Position numbers and translations under genes: made by a program. Shown one piece after another: positions 51,370 through 63,700 of a stretch of 64,000 nt of DNA. This DNA is from Punica granatum. Taxonomy: Eukaryota; Streptophyta; Magnoliopsida; Myrtales; Lythraceae. The notes under the pieces are model-generated. The model saw nothing but the letters and a program-made list of their open reading frames with translations. It was not told the DNA's origin and made no database searches. Numbering within the stretch: the first letter of the stretch is position 1; each line of letters begins with the position of its first letter. Location: NCBI RefSeq assembly GCF_007655135.1, contig NC_045131.1, positions 7,440,001 to 7,504,000 on the forward strand, written 5' to 3'.

Positions 51370-53550
51370 TTGAGACAGGAGCGGCGAAGGTTACGAAGAA
51401 GGGTGGGTAGAAGGTGGAATTGAGTGGGAAGGGATTAGAGTGGAGACGAAGCAAATACGGGAGGAAGACAAGACACAGACAGCGGCAAAGTATCGAACCG
51501 GAGCTGCCCCTTTCCTTCCTTAATTCCCCTGTTGCTCCGTTGCTTGCACGCTCTCTCTTTCGGGCCAAAAAGAAAAAGGAGGAATATGAAAATGACAAAT
51601 TTAAATTTGGCCCCTAATTCTCATGTTCGATCATCTGTCATGCCTCGTAGTTTTGGTTTGTCATGAATTAGGACATGGTACTGCAGAATCGGGTTCGATA
51701 GAGTCGTTGATTATGCTAAAAGTAATTGCCAGAACCAGTTCAAACGACCGTTACATAAGAGATCATAATAAGAGAATACACATAATGAGAAACCGTTATA
51801 TATAATTAATTTATATTGTCAAATACAATACAATATGTGCTTTTTTTTTATGTATTCCTACCTATTATTTGGAAGAAAAATCGATATATTTCCTCATCAT
51901 CCCATAGCTAAACAGGACCTACTGCTTGTGCGAAAGTTAGAGATCGAAAAGGTGGATATTCAAAACCATTTTTCGTCTAACTCAGTTCTATAACATACAT
52001 AATCAAGTCCTATTTTGTGGCTTTTATCCTCCTACAATTAGGTAGAAGTTGGCTATATCCTCCAAGACAGTTGCACGGCTAGCTTCTGTCAAACTATATA
52101 CTACCGGTTTGGCTCTTGTTATTGTGGTTTTGAGTGGTTTCTCGAAAAATTTAGAGGGGGGAAACGAGACATCCTTAATTATAGGAGCCATTTTACGATC
52201 CTATTCGAACCATAGGGGCCGAATTCAAAATAATTCTTAGGTTACCTACCTAAGCCCCCTACTTTTACTTCATTTCTCGTGGGCTTGACCGTAAAGTGCA
52301 GGGGTTCATAATGGACCCGGCTGACCCGACCCATCATGCCTCGACCGGGTTCAATCCAACCCAGCCCAATTGCAAGCCCGCTTACAATTATACCCCAGAA
52401 ATTACAAGGCAAAGAAGAATTATTACGATGTCCAAAACATTTTAAAGTGTGCGTACGTACTTAAACAAGTGCGCCATAATCTTTTCTGTACATGTTGCTA
52501 TGTTCGTCTTTGTTACGAACATCACGTACGTTTTACGTGTTTCATGCAGTGTGATCAATTTGACTCATGGATAAAATTTAGGTAACATATGGATATGAAT
52601 AAATGATGTTAGGTTCTTATGATTTCATATGAAATCACACCACTACGCCTATGCTAGCTGCTGATTTTGCGTCTTGTTTGGCATTGTCCCACGCAAACCT
52701 TGGATTTGTAAGTGTGTTGGGCACACCACCACCTGCGAAGACGACGATCACAAATCTTTTAAAGTAAAAAAATTGATCACGGCAATATCTTTCAGACTCT
52801 GGATTGAAGTCAAAATGCTCAAGATATTTCATTCGATTTCTGAAGGCAAGACATATCAAATTAACCGTTATTCCTCGAGCTGTTATGCAAAGAACCCAAG
52901 TTAATCCATACATGTTATCTGCTGGGTCAAGGAGCCCATATCGTCGTCAAGCTCGTTTTTACAGGAAAAACGAAATGTATCTGGTGAATATATCCTTATG
53001 AAGGACGAGATTTCAGGATAGAGCTCGAGCATGCAAACTGTACTTGCAAGCTGGTGGGTTGGCATATAAAGTGCTCCACGGCATCGCTTTGAGGAGATTC
53101 TCGCACGCAATTGTCATCGGTGAGAAACATCAAGAGAGGGATAGAACATGAGGCATTGCTTTGTCTGACCAAATTAGTATTAGCAAGTATAGCCATTCGC
53201 CTTCAATTATTTATTTGATTCATTCTCTTCGACATTGGGCACCTTCTTTCGTATATATTAATCTATGATCTGTATATTTGCAAGCTGTCTTAATTACTAT
53301 CTCATTGTTCGATATGAGATGTGCCAGGTACTGTCTCACCATTATTGGTTCATGTTCGGGCGGATTTCGTGAGGGTTACACTTTTAGCATGTCCTTCCTC
53401 CCGGCCCTTGGCCATATCGATAGACATCAATCTTAAGGAAACTAGTATTGTAAAATGATGTGGAAAACAATATTTGAAGTGTCAAAATGGAAAATTCACT
53501 TTAACTTTTCCAATCTATCATCTACCACTCTATCTATTCTATAAACATAT

Positions 53551-54368
53551 AATTTTTTTGGAGAAATAACACAATATATCACAAACTTTCCATTTTTCGA
53601 CGAACTATTTTCTTTTAAACTATTTCGTAATTAGTTTTACCACTCCGATATCTTTCCCATCAATTTTAACTGACATGGAATTTAATGGTGCCACATGGCT
53701 CATACAAATTTGGCCAAGTGAGACCCACATAATCTTCTTTAAAAACTAAATCTGAAAATTTTAAAAAAAAATTAAAAAAGGGAAGGGGCCAATTGGTGGG
53801 GCTCATTGCTAGCCACCACCCTTATAATCGGGGTTGCCAGCCATCACTGTGGTGACCAACAACCCCGATTGGAGGGGTGGTGGTCGGCGACAGGGCCCCA
53901 CCGATTGAAATTAAGGGAATCCCCAATTCCGATCGATGGGGCCTCATAGCTGGTCACCACACCCTGTTGCTAGAATTTGGAGGTTCCCTCAATTTCGATC
54001 GGTGGGACCTTGCTCCACCCCCACTCCCCAATCACCATAGCGATGACCTACGACCCTGATTTTTTGGTTTTGGGCCGGGGGGGGGGGGAGCGCTCCACCG
54101 CCCATTCCCCCTTCTTTCTCCACTGTTTTTGTTTTCATTTTGTCTTTTTTAATTTTCTGAGAATTTTCACTCAGTCTATCTGTGTATGCCGTGCGGCACT
54201 GTTAAGTGTCATGTCAACAAGTTGATTAAAATTGATGGAAGAAACGAACGGTGAGGTAAAGCTGATAACTTCGATAATTTGTATATCTCTTAGAAAAAAT
54301 TTCGTGGTAAAATATAAAAAAGAACAAAAGTTTGTAATCTATTGTATCATTTCCCCTAAATTTTTGGG
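53551..54368. mobile_element. Foldback element C with nested hairpin core
   Basis: AT-rich inverted arms of about 200 bp: AAATAACACAATATATCACA on the left pairs with the right arm, which reversed reads AAATGATACAATAGATTACA. CCATCAATTTTAACTGACAT pairs with CCATCAATTTTAATCAACTT. The core is GC-rich and contains a second, internal hairpin: 53790-53837 is the near reverse complement of 53854-53907 (CAATTGGTGGGGC and GGGCCCCACCGATTG ends). Short open frames in the core are composition artefacts. Confidence 0.8.
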
Positions 54369-54399
54369 TGAATAAAAACATATAAATTGTAAAAGAATG

Positions 54400-54537
54400 T
54401 GTAGCGCAATAACGTACGCTATCTCCTGATAATCAAGAGGTTTCAGTTCGATACTCGATGAGATTACTAATGTCTATTTATTTGATGTTATAATTTCTGA
54501 TTAATTATACTAGGCTCATGAGCCTCCCTAATAACTG
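54400..54537 (+). mobile_element. tRNA-derived SINE-like element
   Basis: It starts GTAGCGCAATAACGTACGCT, followed by GATAATCAAGAGGTTTCAGT and a B-box-like TTCGATACTC. It aligns along its length to the minus-strand element at 15252-15391, including the tail GGCTCATGAGCCTCCCTAAT. It directly abuts the right end of foldback element C. Confidence 0.55.
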
Positions 54538-57170
54538 AAAAAATATAAATTTGTATCTGTTTGAGTGTTGCGAGGGATAATAAGAATTTAATATTATATT
54601 ATATTATATTTTACCTACTAAAGAAAAGAAAGAAATTAAATTTCGCTCATATATGTATTTTGTTTTATAAGATGATTCAAAATAAAAAAGAGATTATCTA
54701 ATTCATAAAAAGGAAAAAAAAAGAAATTATTGGTCCCATTATCTTTTTTTTTTTGGGTTCTCAGACCCCTCATTATTTTTCTCTCAAAATTCAAAAGTGC
54801 AGAATCCAATGAACAATCGATCCCTTTGCATCCCATATTTTTTTCCCTACTAGTTTGATATTTCTGTAAATAAATTTTCCGTCTCATCTTCTTCAATCAT
54901 TGAGATTGTAGCCACTCCTTTATCCATGTATCATTTTTCGATTTTAAGACAAATTTTCTTTTCTTCTAATATTATTTTTTAATCATTAATTTGGTTGCTG
55001 TTATAATTCTCTGATCAACTGGGAACTTTATTTTGTTAATATTAGTCTTCCTTTATCATATCCTACAGTAGAAAACAAAATCGTCTAAGACTTGACAGTT
55101 GACACGCTTTTATAGCATTAACAAATATTTTTTAGGATTTTTTTACTATTACAACAAAAAAAATTCATTAATGAATTAACAAGACAAAAATAAAATATAA
55201 AAATAAAAGCATAACCTGTGCATGCACGAGTCGACTTGTTAGTTTCACAAACATCTTTGACTTTGAGTGCCTAGCTATTGTTTTTTTTTTTTTTTCATTT
55301 GAGCTCAGTTGGATCAATCTCCCAAGCGTAAATTTTTTCATTTATGAGACTCAAATTTGAGTTAACTTTAATTAAGGGAAAAACGTGATGAATCATTTGA
55401 ATTAATCTACGTGAACTTTTTAATTTCAATCAATTATATCCTCTACGCGTCTACAATTTTTTCTTGTTTGAAGTGGTTGTATTAGAAGTGCAGTACCTGC
55501 AGGTTGCTAAGTCGATCGAACTCGGCAGATTGTGTATTAGGCACTTGGTGGCTGATGTAGTTTTCAAATGCAACTTATTGCATAAGGAATACTACTTTTT
55601 GTTTGCAGAACTCGTATCCATGTCAGATCGCTGTCCTCCCACCCCAACAATCGTCACATTTCCAAATATACATATCCATGACATCACCGAATTCACATTC
55701 GGTTAAGTTTTCGGTCGAAACATGAATCTCGGTCCAGCCAGTCGCTAACTCTGCTCCCGACCAATTGACACCGTGTTCCGGTTCCAAATTAATCACTTAA
55801 TCATGATTCATAAGGCGGAAGAATCAAATAAACGGGAGCAGGTTGAGCTCTCGTGTTCTTGTGGTTAGAGCTGCTCCAACTGCCGTTGCGCCAACGAATC
55901 CTCAATTCCTGCCCAGTTCCACAATAACCGCTCACTGAAATTGAAAAATCGAAAGAATAGGACTGACCTGCCGTGATGTGTGGCTGCCATGACGAAACGT
56001 GGTAGCATCAGTCGTCATCAAACGGGCACACGTACAGCGGGACCAAGGTAAGGAGCACGAGCCTTCTCCAATCCCTCAGGGACTCTCACGTGACATGGCC
56101 AAGAAGGTGAACAGATCCCAGTCCATCCATGCACCTTATTTGGTGGTTCGATTCACGCCAATAAAATTTCCATGATATCTGTAATATTTAAAAAAAAGGA
56201 GCGAAATATAATTTAACCACGTAAAGCCTTTGAATTGATACATGACTGGTTAAGGAGCTCTTTTCCGAACACTTAATAGTCAAATCAACGACATCTCACC
56301 CTAATTAGCTGTGATAAACGGGTTCATAAGATATCAAGACTCCACGTGCTCATTTATTTTGCATCTCGGTTATTTTTTACTGGAAAAAAAAACTGGGGTT
56401 TTGATATTTATCATGTTATAGGAGACATGTTGTTTGGCATTTTATACTGTACGGGGAGGTACGATCCTTCCATGACTGTATCATGCACTAGTGGGCAATC
56501 CAAGGGCTTCCTTTGCGGCCGGTAAAGTGGAGGAAAAGAGATATTTTGGTAGGATTTTTTTGATTATGATCTTTCTGACCCTCACTTTTTAGTTCAATTC
56601 AATATATCTATATATATGTAAGTGTACATTGAGCTACTGCACTTTCCTAGGATGATCGATGCCATAAAGAAACAAAAAAGCAAGTGGCTTAGCCAAATGA
56701 TGTGGAAGCAACTAACACTCAACTATGCGAGCTCATGCATCTTTTTTACGATTATTTTGTCATCAAATTGAAGCACCTTTTGAATTGTGATCAGTTATAT
56801 AGGGAAAAAAATAGTGAACTTCGCATGAACTTTACAAAGTAAGCATTTCTTAATTGTAACAGCAGTTGATTCTTCGTATAGCACTACATTTGCGTTATAG
56901 AAACGATAATCTCTTTGTACATATGAACTTCTATAATATGGCAAGTTGAGATCATCATTTCTTGTTCTTCGGATACTTGATAGGACTACAAGCTTACAAT
57001 TGGTTCAACTCCTGACCTTTTATTTTGTTGGTCATATGAAAGCATGTACTACAACTTTTTGACGAGGGTTGGGGATATGGGATTCGGTACCAAAAAAGTC
57101 ATATTATTAAACTATAAAGTACCTAATCATTACAAAAAGATTAATAACAAATATATATATATATATATAT

Positions 57171-57580
57171 AATTTTAGCTCGAATTTTTTTTCTTAACAT
57201 AAAAATATATAAATTTTCGATTTAATAATAATTCTAGTACGGCGTCAAATTTTCCGTTAATTTAGACGGAATGGAGATCAACAGAGGGCACCGCGACCCC
57301 AATCAAGGGAGAGGACGCCGATGACCCTAATCAGGGAGTGGTGGGGAGAATCGAGAGAACCCTCAAATTGAAGATTCTCTCAATTTCGGTGGGTGAAGCC
57401 ACAATCCCGTCTATTACCCCTCGATTGGGATTGTCGGCGCCCTCCCCCGATTAGAATTGTCGACGCTCTCTATATCCTCGATTCCATCTAAATTAACGAA
57501 AAATTTGACGTTGTGCTAGAATTATTATTAAATTGAAAGTTTATACATTTTTAGATTAAAAAAATATTTATACTAGAATT
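57171..57580. mobile_element. Foldback element D
   Basis: Inverted arms of about 110 bp: TTTAATAATAATTCTAGTAC, then GTCAAATTTTCCGTTAATTT on the left, matched on the right (reversed) by TTTAATAATAATTCTAGCAC, then GTCAAATTTTTCGTTAATTT. The core has CGACCCCAATCAAGGGAG, TGACCCTAATCAGGGAG and CTCGATTGGGATTGTCGG, variants of the motif seen in cores A to C. It is the shortest of the four elements. Confidence 0.8.
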
Positions 57581-58250
57581 GTTTAAGATGGATCAATTCA
57601 TTATGGAATAAAACTCTCTGGACGTGCACTTCCTTCATTCATGAAATCTTGAATCCGAAACTTTAATTAGGAGGTATTGAAACAACTCCATCTCGGCATG
57701 GATCCGGCTTTTCATATATAAGACATGTCTCTGTTCATGTCCCTCGTCCAATATAATCCCTCCCGTCCCCGCCTGTCTCTCTCCCTTCACCCCTCATCTT
57801 CACCCCCAACATGCTCCCCTTCACAAACCACAACTCTCATCAGTCTCACTCCCCTGGGTTCGGGTGAAAGACACAGGTCCAGCTTCGGTTCGGGTTTCCT
57901 ATTAGCCGGAAGGTCGAGGAAGGTATCGTTTTCTCGTTATCGGGGGAGGGAATTAATCGAGGAATTCTTTCCCGTGTCCGAGTCGATCAGGACCATTTTT
58001 CCTTGATAATAGAACAGCAACTTAAACAAGCTGCTCGAATAATTGCAGGCCAAAACGGTCCCAAAAGATTATAAAGAGTGACAGAGTGCCCTCATCCGGT
58101 AGACCAAACCAAAAGCAGAGATTCCCTTTTCATGTCCCTGTCCAGTCGGAATCTACACAACATATTACGATTCACAGCCCCTTCATTCCTCAATTCACTT
58201 CTGCCTCATCGGAGAGCTCGAACGCCGCCCGAGATAGCAGCTGAGAGAAG

Positions 58251-58823
58251 ATGAGCAGTTCGGTCCCGAGTCGCCGGTTCTTGGATTCGAGTCCCAGCCT
58301 CGGGGAGCCGCCGACAGGCCCGAATGGGACGGTTGGTGAATCCTACATGAACGACCCGAATTTCGACACCAACATGGTCATCATCCTGGCGGCCCTGCTT
58401 TGTGCACTGATCCTCGCGCTCGGGCTCAACTCGATCGTGCGGTGCGTGATGAGGTGCGGGCAGAGGCTTGGCCCCAATACGCCGGAGAGGGCTGCGGCAC
58501 GGTTGGCCACAACCGGGCTGAAGAAGCATGCGCTGAGGCGGATCCCTGTGGCGGTGTACGGTTCGGCGGAGGGGGTGTTTACAGCGACAGAGTGCCCGAT
58601 CTGCCTCGGGGAGTTTGTGGACGGGGAGAAGGTGCGGGTGCTCCCGAAGTGCAACCACGGGTTCCACGTCCGGTGCATCGACGCGTGGCTCGCGTCCCAC
58701 TCGTCCTGCCCCAATTGCCGGCACTCTCTCCTCGACCCACCTCCACCACCACCGCCTCCTCCCCCAAGGAACAGGCCAGGCCTGGAGCATGTAGTCGTTG
58801 TCGTGAACGACAACGCGAGTTGA
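58251..58823 (+). CDS. ATL-type RING-H2 E3 ubiquitin ligase
   Basis: A single-exon frame of 190 aa. A short N-terminus precedes one transmembrane helix (about 42-63, [17 protein letters not shown]). The GLD motif of the ATL family follows ([17 protein letters not shown], 88-104). The RING-H2 domain spans 115-156 with Cys115, Cys118, Cys134, His136, His139, Cys142, Cys153 and Cys156 and the conserved Trp of DAWL. A run of ten prolines (163-172) follows. ATLs are membrane-bound E3 ligases that work with E2s of the UBC8 group, often in defence and stress responses. Lack of introns is normal. Sequence is closest, from memory, to the ATL72/73/74 type. The long leader contains upstream ATGs. Confidence 0.95.
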   Translation: MSSSVPSRRFLDSSPSLGEPPTGPNGTVGESYMNDPNFDTNMVIILAALLCALILALGLNSIVRCVMRCGQRLGPNTPERAAARLATTGLKKHALRRIPVAVYGSAEGVFTATECPICLGEFVDGEKVRVLPKCNHGFHVRCIDAWLASHSSCPNCRHSLLDPPPPPPPPPPRNRPGLEHVVVVVNDNAS

Positions 58824-59485
58824 ACATGCTCTCAGTGGTGTTTCCGGACATCGGGTGTTAAGATAGAATCGTATCATATCAGCTGCTCTTGCACCGGAGT
58901 CGACCACTGAGTCTCCAATGGGGGGTTAGATTTAAGGTGATATGTGTCGGAATCGATGAAAACTGTTCCATACAGTACGTACCGTTGAGATGCTATTGTA
59001 CTACCGCGGCTCGGGTTGCGGTCTACCTGATAGGATCCATATAGGGAGTTGTAAATGATTTACAGAAATGAAACACTGTTGTTTAAAAGATGTGGAATTT
59101 TAATAGTAAGGTCGGACTTTCTTTTCTACTATTTGTCTTTTACTCGAATTAGATTAGATATCGATCCCATCATTCATTTGTCTTTCTTTTCTTTTCTTAG
59201 GTTATAGAGGGACATTCATGAACCTAATAAGAGATGAGAGAATGAAAAATGAATTGGTGCGTTCCGGAAATGAAATCAAATTTGAATTGGGTTTAAATTG
59301 AGAGAAAGAATTTTTTTTCGCTGCATCGCATTTCTTATCATTTTACGTGTCTTCGCCTTCCGACGTAGATCTTGGAGGTGGGATCCACTAATAATATACA
59401 TCATTTTCAGATGTTTTTACCCGATTAAGCTCTTCCAAGATCAGACCCGTGAACCTGGAAGTTTCATGTTTCTTAGGGAGAGGGT

Positions 59486-59722
59486 AGTGCATTGTTTGGT
59501 TTGTGAGTATAATTTTAAAATTATAATTTTAATATAATTTTATTTATAACAAAACAAAATAACTTATATAAAGTCAAAGAGTTAGTCTCATTTATATCAC
59601 TTTTTTTCAAAACAAAATAACATAATTCATACAAAGTCAAAGGGTGAGTTCCATTTATATCACTTTTTTTCAAAATCAAAATCTAATTTTAAAATTATAT
59701 TATGAAACCAAACGCAACGTAG
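59486..59722. mobile_element. MITE-like element, same family as at 15.0 kb
   Basis: Terminal inverted repeats: GCATTGTTTGGTTTGTGAGT at the left and, reversed, GTTGCGTTTGGTTTCATAAT at the right, followed inward by AATTTTAAAATTAT in both arms. A unit with AAAACAAAATAA, CAAAGTCAAAG and ATTTATATCACTTTTTTTCA is present twice about 65 bp apart. The end sequences and the internal duplication match the pattern of the element at 14985-15182. No coding capacity. Confidence 0.75.
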
Positions 59723-62700
59723 ATATTTTCAGCTCAAATAATAAACCTAATATTGCTTTTTTAGTGCAAATATCAGCAAAGTGACACTTAAAAAAATTTA
59801 TCTTTAGTGATAATAATTTCTGAGTCTGTCCAAATTTCAATCATCGGACCTAAGAATAGGAAGGGTCAAACGCACTCAGACGTTGCTTATTAAAAAAGGG
59901 AGAGAAATTAATGACATTGTTGGGCTCAAATATCTACGAAAATTAATGTTACCTACCATGTTTACGTATCCATATATGGATATACAAGATATACTGTTCA
60001 GGATGAGGCATCATCAAATATCATTGAAATCACAAAATATCATGTGAATCATTTGATGCCATAATCTGAAAGGGGCGTGGATACGACTAACTGGATTAAG
60101 AATGCAAGATCTAAAATATAATTTACTTCAGCAATACACACCATTTTAATTCAGAACCAAGAGATTCCAATTTAATTATCATTAGTGAGACTTCTACATT
60201 TATTATACTTTCTCTCGCTAATCTTCTATTAGGTCCATAAGCCCATCCCGTAATGGTGAAAACAGTTGCAAAACACAAGAAGGAAAACAAGAGGTTCGCG
60301 CTACAAACCTTACCTCTAATAAGAAAGTTTATTGCTCCTTTTGTTTTGCAATTCTGGTCCAAGGCACTCTTGTATTAAACATATTAAGGAAAACACAAAG
60401 GCTCATACGTATAAAACTTTTCTATGCTGAGAGGGTCAGTTCTTGCTTTTATTTATTTTTTAACAATATATATTTTATTTTTTTGGTAACAATAACTGAA
60501 AAATTGTTTTTCATGATTGAAATAATATTGCAGTAAGACTGAGAGCTAGCTGATAAGTTTCTCCTCAAAGCATGTGCAAGAGAGTTCTGTTTCCTTTCTA
60601 TCGGTGAATTTAGATTTGGTTGGAATTTTTTTGGCTTTTTGGCCGCGATTTGGTTGGAAATTCAGTGATATAACAATTTCGACAATATTACAGATTTATA
60701 TCTTAGGACAACGGCAGAGTCGATTTCCTTTTTGCTCTTGTTATATATGTTGCGTTACAAACTGATCTTCCATTTTCGGGTCAAGGTCCAAACATTTTCC
60801 AACAATTCCCACTCGTGGAAATGCATGTTCTGAACAATAATTGACAAGTAATTTTCCTGATAGTGTGGACTAGGCCGGTGTTTATACCCTTCGTAACAGC
60901 ACGAGGCTGATCTCCCGAAATTGCCAAGACAGTCTGCGTGAATTCAAACGAACTTAACAACTATACGAAAGATTTAACCTTTCATAGCTGAGTGCGACAC
61001 CTCAAACATCACAGCTGCTGCGGAAAATACCGAAGAGCGAAGAAATAACCTACTTGGGCTGAATATTACGATTGGCTCATTAGTGTTCGCCAGTAGTCTC
61101 TCTCCATATGCTTGCTTCATTTTCAGATCTAAATTCCTCTAAGAAGTAATTTTTTGCAGATGTGCTAGTCTAGTTGTGGATAACATATTATTGACGTACC
61201 ATAAAAAAAGAAAAAAAAAAGAAAAGGGTTAATTTAAAGAAAACTTATAGTTAATTTTCTTTTCTTTTCCAAATATAGTCAAAAAGAAAATTGCTATAAG
61301 TTAGAACACATACTTTTAAAGTTATTTTGGTTATAGCTAACTGCACGTACACATTTCATTAGGTTTTCGTTTTTTCGTTAATTTTTTGGGTTTCCGTCCG
61401 GTCTTAATTTTCTACTAATTTCTGGAAAAAGGTTAATAATTAAATAGCATTAGAAAAGATAAATTCGTAAAATGAAAAAATACATACTAATGGAGAGAGC
61501 AAGTAGAGGCCAATTAGGGCGTTACAACTTTACTTAGGCAGTGGTGACATATTTCCGATGTGCCACTTTCAAAATTTTATCATTCCTTTGTCTCTTAGAA
61601 CAAATAACCAAATTCTGATGTAGTGATAGGTGAGGGCCCTTGACCTCTGTCTCCAACTCCTTTTCGAGCATCTTAATTTTTATTTATTTTCCTTTCCGGT
61701 TTTCTTAATTTGTGTTTTCTAAAAGTATTATTATTTATTTTATTTTTAAAAATAAAAAATATGTTTTTTTGGTACTGAAACGGGACATAAAGCCCATTAC
61801 AAAGAAAAAGAAATTATGACCTATAAAGACAGGATAAAGAAATCCCAATAATATCGCCAAACAACAGCAATACAATACCAATCGAAAAAAGCTTATAGAA
61901 GCGAACTCCAATCAGCATCTGTATGCACTCCGAGCTAATCAATCAACACGCGAATTTTCTTCACAATATGTGTGTAGAACCTCCACAGAATTAAATTAGG
62001 AAAGAGAATAAAGTATAATTTTTTTTTCAAAATAATCCCATTTAGATTAAAAAAAACTCATAATTATCTATTTAGTAGGTTAAATGTCCACGCGTTGCTG
62101 TGGATTTCAATTTTCTTAGTTATTAAAATTTGTAACTTACAATATCTTCTAATTCAACAAATATAATTAGATTATAATAAACTAAATAATTACATTTGAC
62201 AGAGGTGTATCGTTTCTTTATTGATGCATATAAATAGTTATAGCAAACTTACATTAAATACAAGATAAACGATCAAATATCTCTCTAACAAGGAATTAGG
62301 AAAAAGTATAAAAAAATCTAAAAGTAAATGACTGGTAAAGATGATTATCAAATGCAAGAAATTACTAACAAAAAGAATATATTCAGTAATTCAAAATTAG
62401 GACAATATACATCGAAAAATTAAATTGTCATATTTTTCTAAATAAATTAAACAAACAAACGTAAAACATAATATATAAATAACATATAGGGAAGAATCAT
62501 AATCTTATTTTTAGTGAGTTCTAATGATAGTTCCTTTACATAAAAGTAAATGAAACTCGGGTTTCTTCCTTTTGCTTAAACTAATGCCATATATAACCCA
62601 ATTACATGACTGAAAATTTTGACTGTACACACACATTGTATTGACACATAGAAAAGCAAAGTAAGATAAGAAAAATTCGTTAAATCTCGGTTAGTCATAA

Positions 62701-63186
62701 AGTTTAAAATAATAATACTTGATTCAATTCAACCTCAAGGGATTTGATTTGATAGTAAGGAGGAGTATAAGTAACAACTTCATCCCAAGTTTGAAACCTC
62801 GTAAAGCCACCTACCGGGCCAATTGGCTCAGTTTACCCATCTCAGGCATCGTAGGGGCCCTAGGGAGTTTCGGGAGATTAGTCGAGTGAAGTCTGAACAC
62901 TCCCGGTTAGCAGAAAAAAACAATTTAATTTTGGTAATTGAAGCCATATTTTTTTAAATAAACGCATAAAATATTACAACATATAAAAGAATTTGATTTT
63001 AGGGTGTGTACTTGAGTGAAATAATAATTCCAAACTTTTCATGTCCAAAAAGTCTTTCTTTCTTGTCTTTCAAGAAAGAGTTGAAAGAAAATTTCAATTT
63101 TTTTTTTGTTAAATCTTCCTAGAATTTTCTTTGGTTGATATGGGCTAAAGGAGAGTTCTACTCCTTTAATTTTAACTAATGAAAAG

Positions 63187-63212
63187 ATCCGTGCCATGCA
63201 CAAGATTGGATA
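63187..63212 (+). repeat. Helitron-like hairpin remnant
   Basis: ATCCGTGCCATGCACAAGAT is a relative of the hairpins at 26677 (ATCCGTGCAACACAAGGAT) and 27786 (ATCTGTGCAATGCACAAAAT). No CTRR end is evident at a fitting distance here, so it may be internal or decayed. Confidence 0.35.
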
Positions 63213-63690
63213 TTAAAATTTAATAATACAATTTGATGATAATTTTGATAAACTTATGAAAATAAACTAAATTACTCCTTCCTTATTTCATGCAATACCA
63301 CATTGGATTTCTAATTAGTAAGCATTAGTATTTAGGCGGTGCAAAATAAAAATACAACACAACAATATATATATATATATATATAATTCACTAAGTAATA
63401 GAGAGGTAAAGTAGATAATTCATTCATCTTTCATCCTTTTGTACTTAACAACGTTTTTCTTTTCATTGAAAATGGAAACCATTCACTTCTCTTCTTTTAT
63501 TGCCCCTATCAAATTTTGACTTGCGGTAATCTTAGGAGAGCTCTTAAAACTCTTCTTTAGCTTATAAAAAATAAAGAGTAGATTTTGAAAGAAGAAAAGG
63601 AAAGTTCTCCAGTGAACTGATAATGACGTAATCTGATGTCAAAATAAAAGTTTGAAAAAAAGGGAAAATAAGATAACGCCCAATAAGAAA

Positions 63691-63700
63691 TTTTCGCGCC
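63691..63700 (+). promoter_or_regulatory. E2F-like site upstream of the right-edge gene
   Basis: TTTTCGCGCC contains TTTCGCGC, an exact match to the E2F consensus TTTSSCGC. It lies about 165 bp before the candidate ATG at 63865, in leader- or promoter-like sequence. E2F sites mark S-phase genes in plants; function here is inferred. Confidence 0.45.

Larger units (their letters stand above)
51367..58250. other. Repeat-rich spacer and ATL upstream region
   Basis: Contains foldback elements C (53.55-54.37 kb) and D (57.17-57.58 kb) and a SINE-like element (54.4-54.5 kb). At 52635-52913 on the minus strand there is an aromatic-rich open frame I do not recognise. At 51950-52250 the composition differs from its surroundings and may be of foreign or organellar origin, but I could not match it to a named organellar gene. 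A TATATAAG box at 57715-57722 probably starts the ATL transcript, with a 5' leader near 500 bp. No certain gene is present. Confidence 0.4.

Noticed and set aside
53877..54225. Open frames within the GC-rich core of foldback element C
   Set aside because: They exist because the core is GC-rich and repetitive; no motif and no splice context.
58206..58907. Long minus-strand frames opposite the ATL gene
   Set aside because: The plus strand encodes an intact RING-H2 protein; the reverse frames are Arg/Gly/Pro-rich by-products of high GC.
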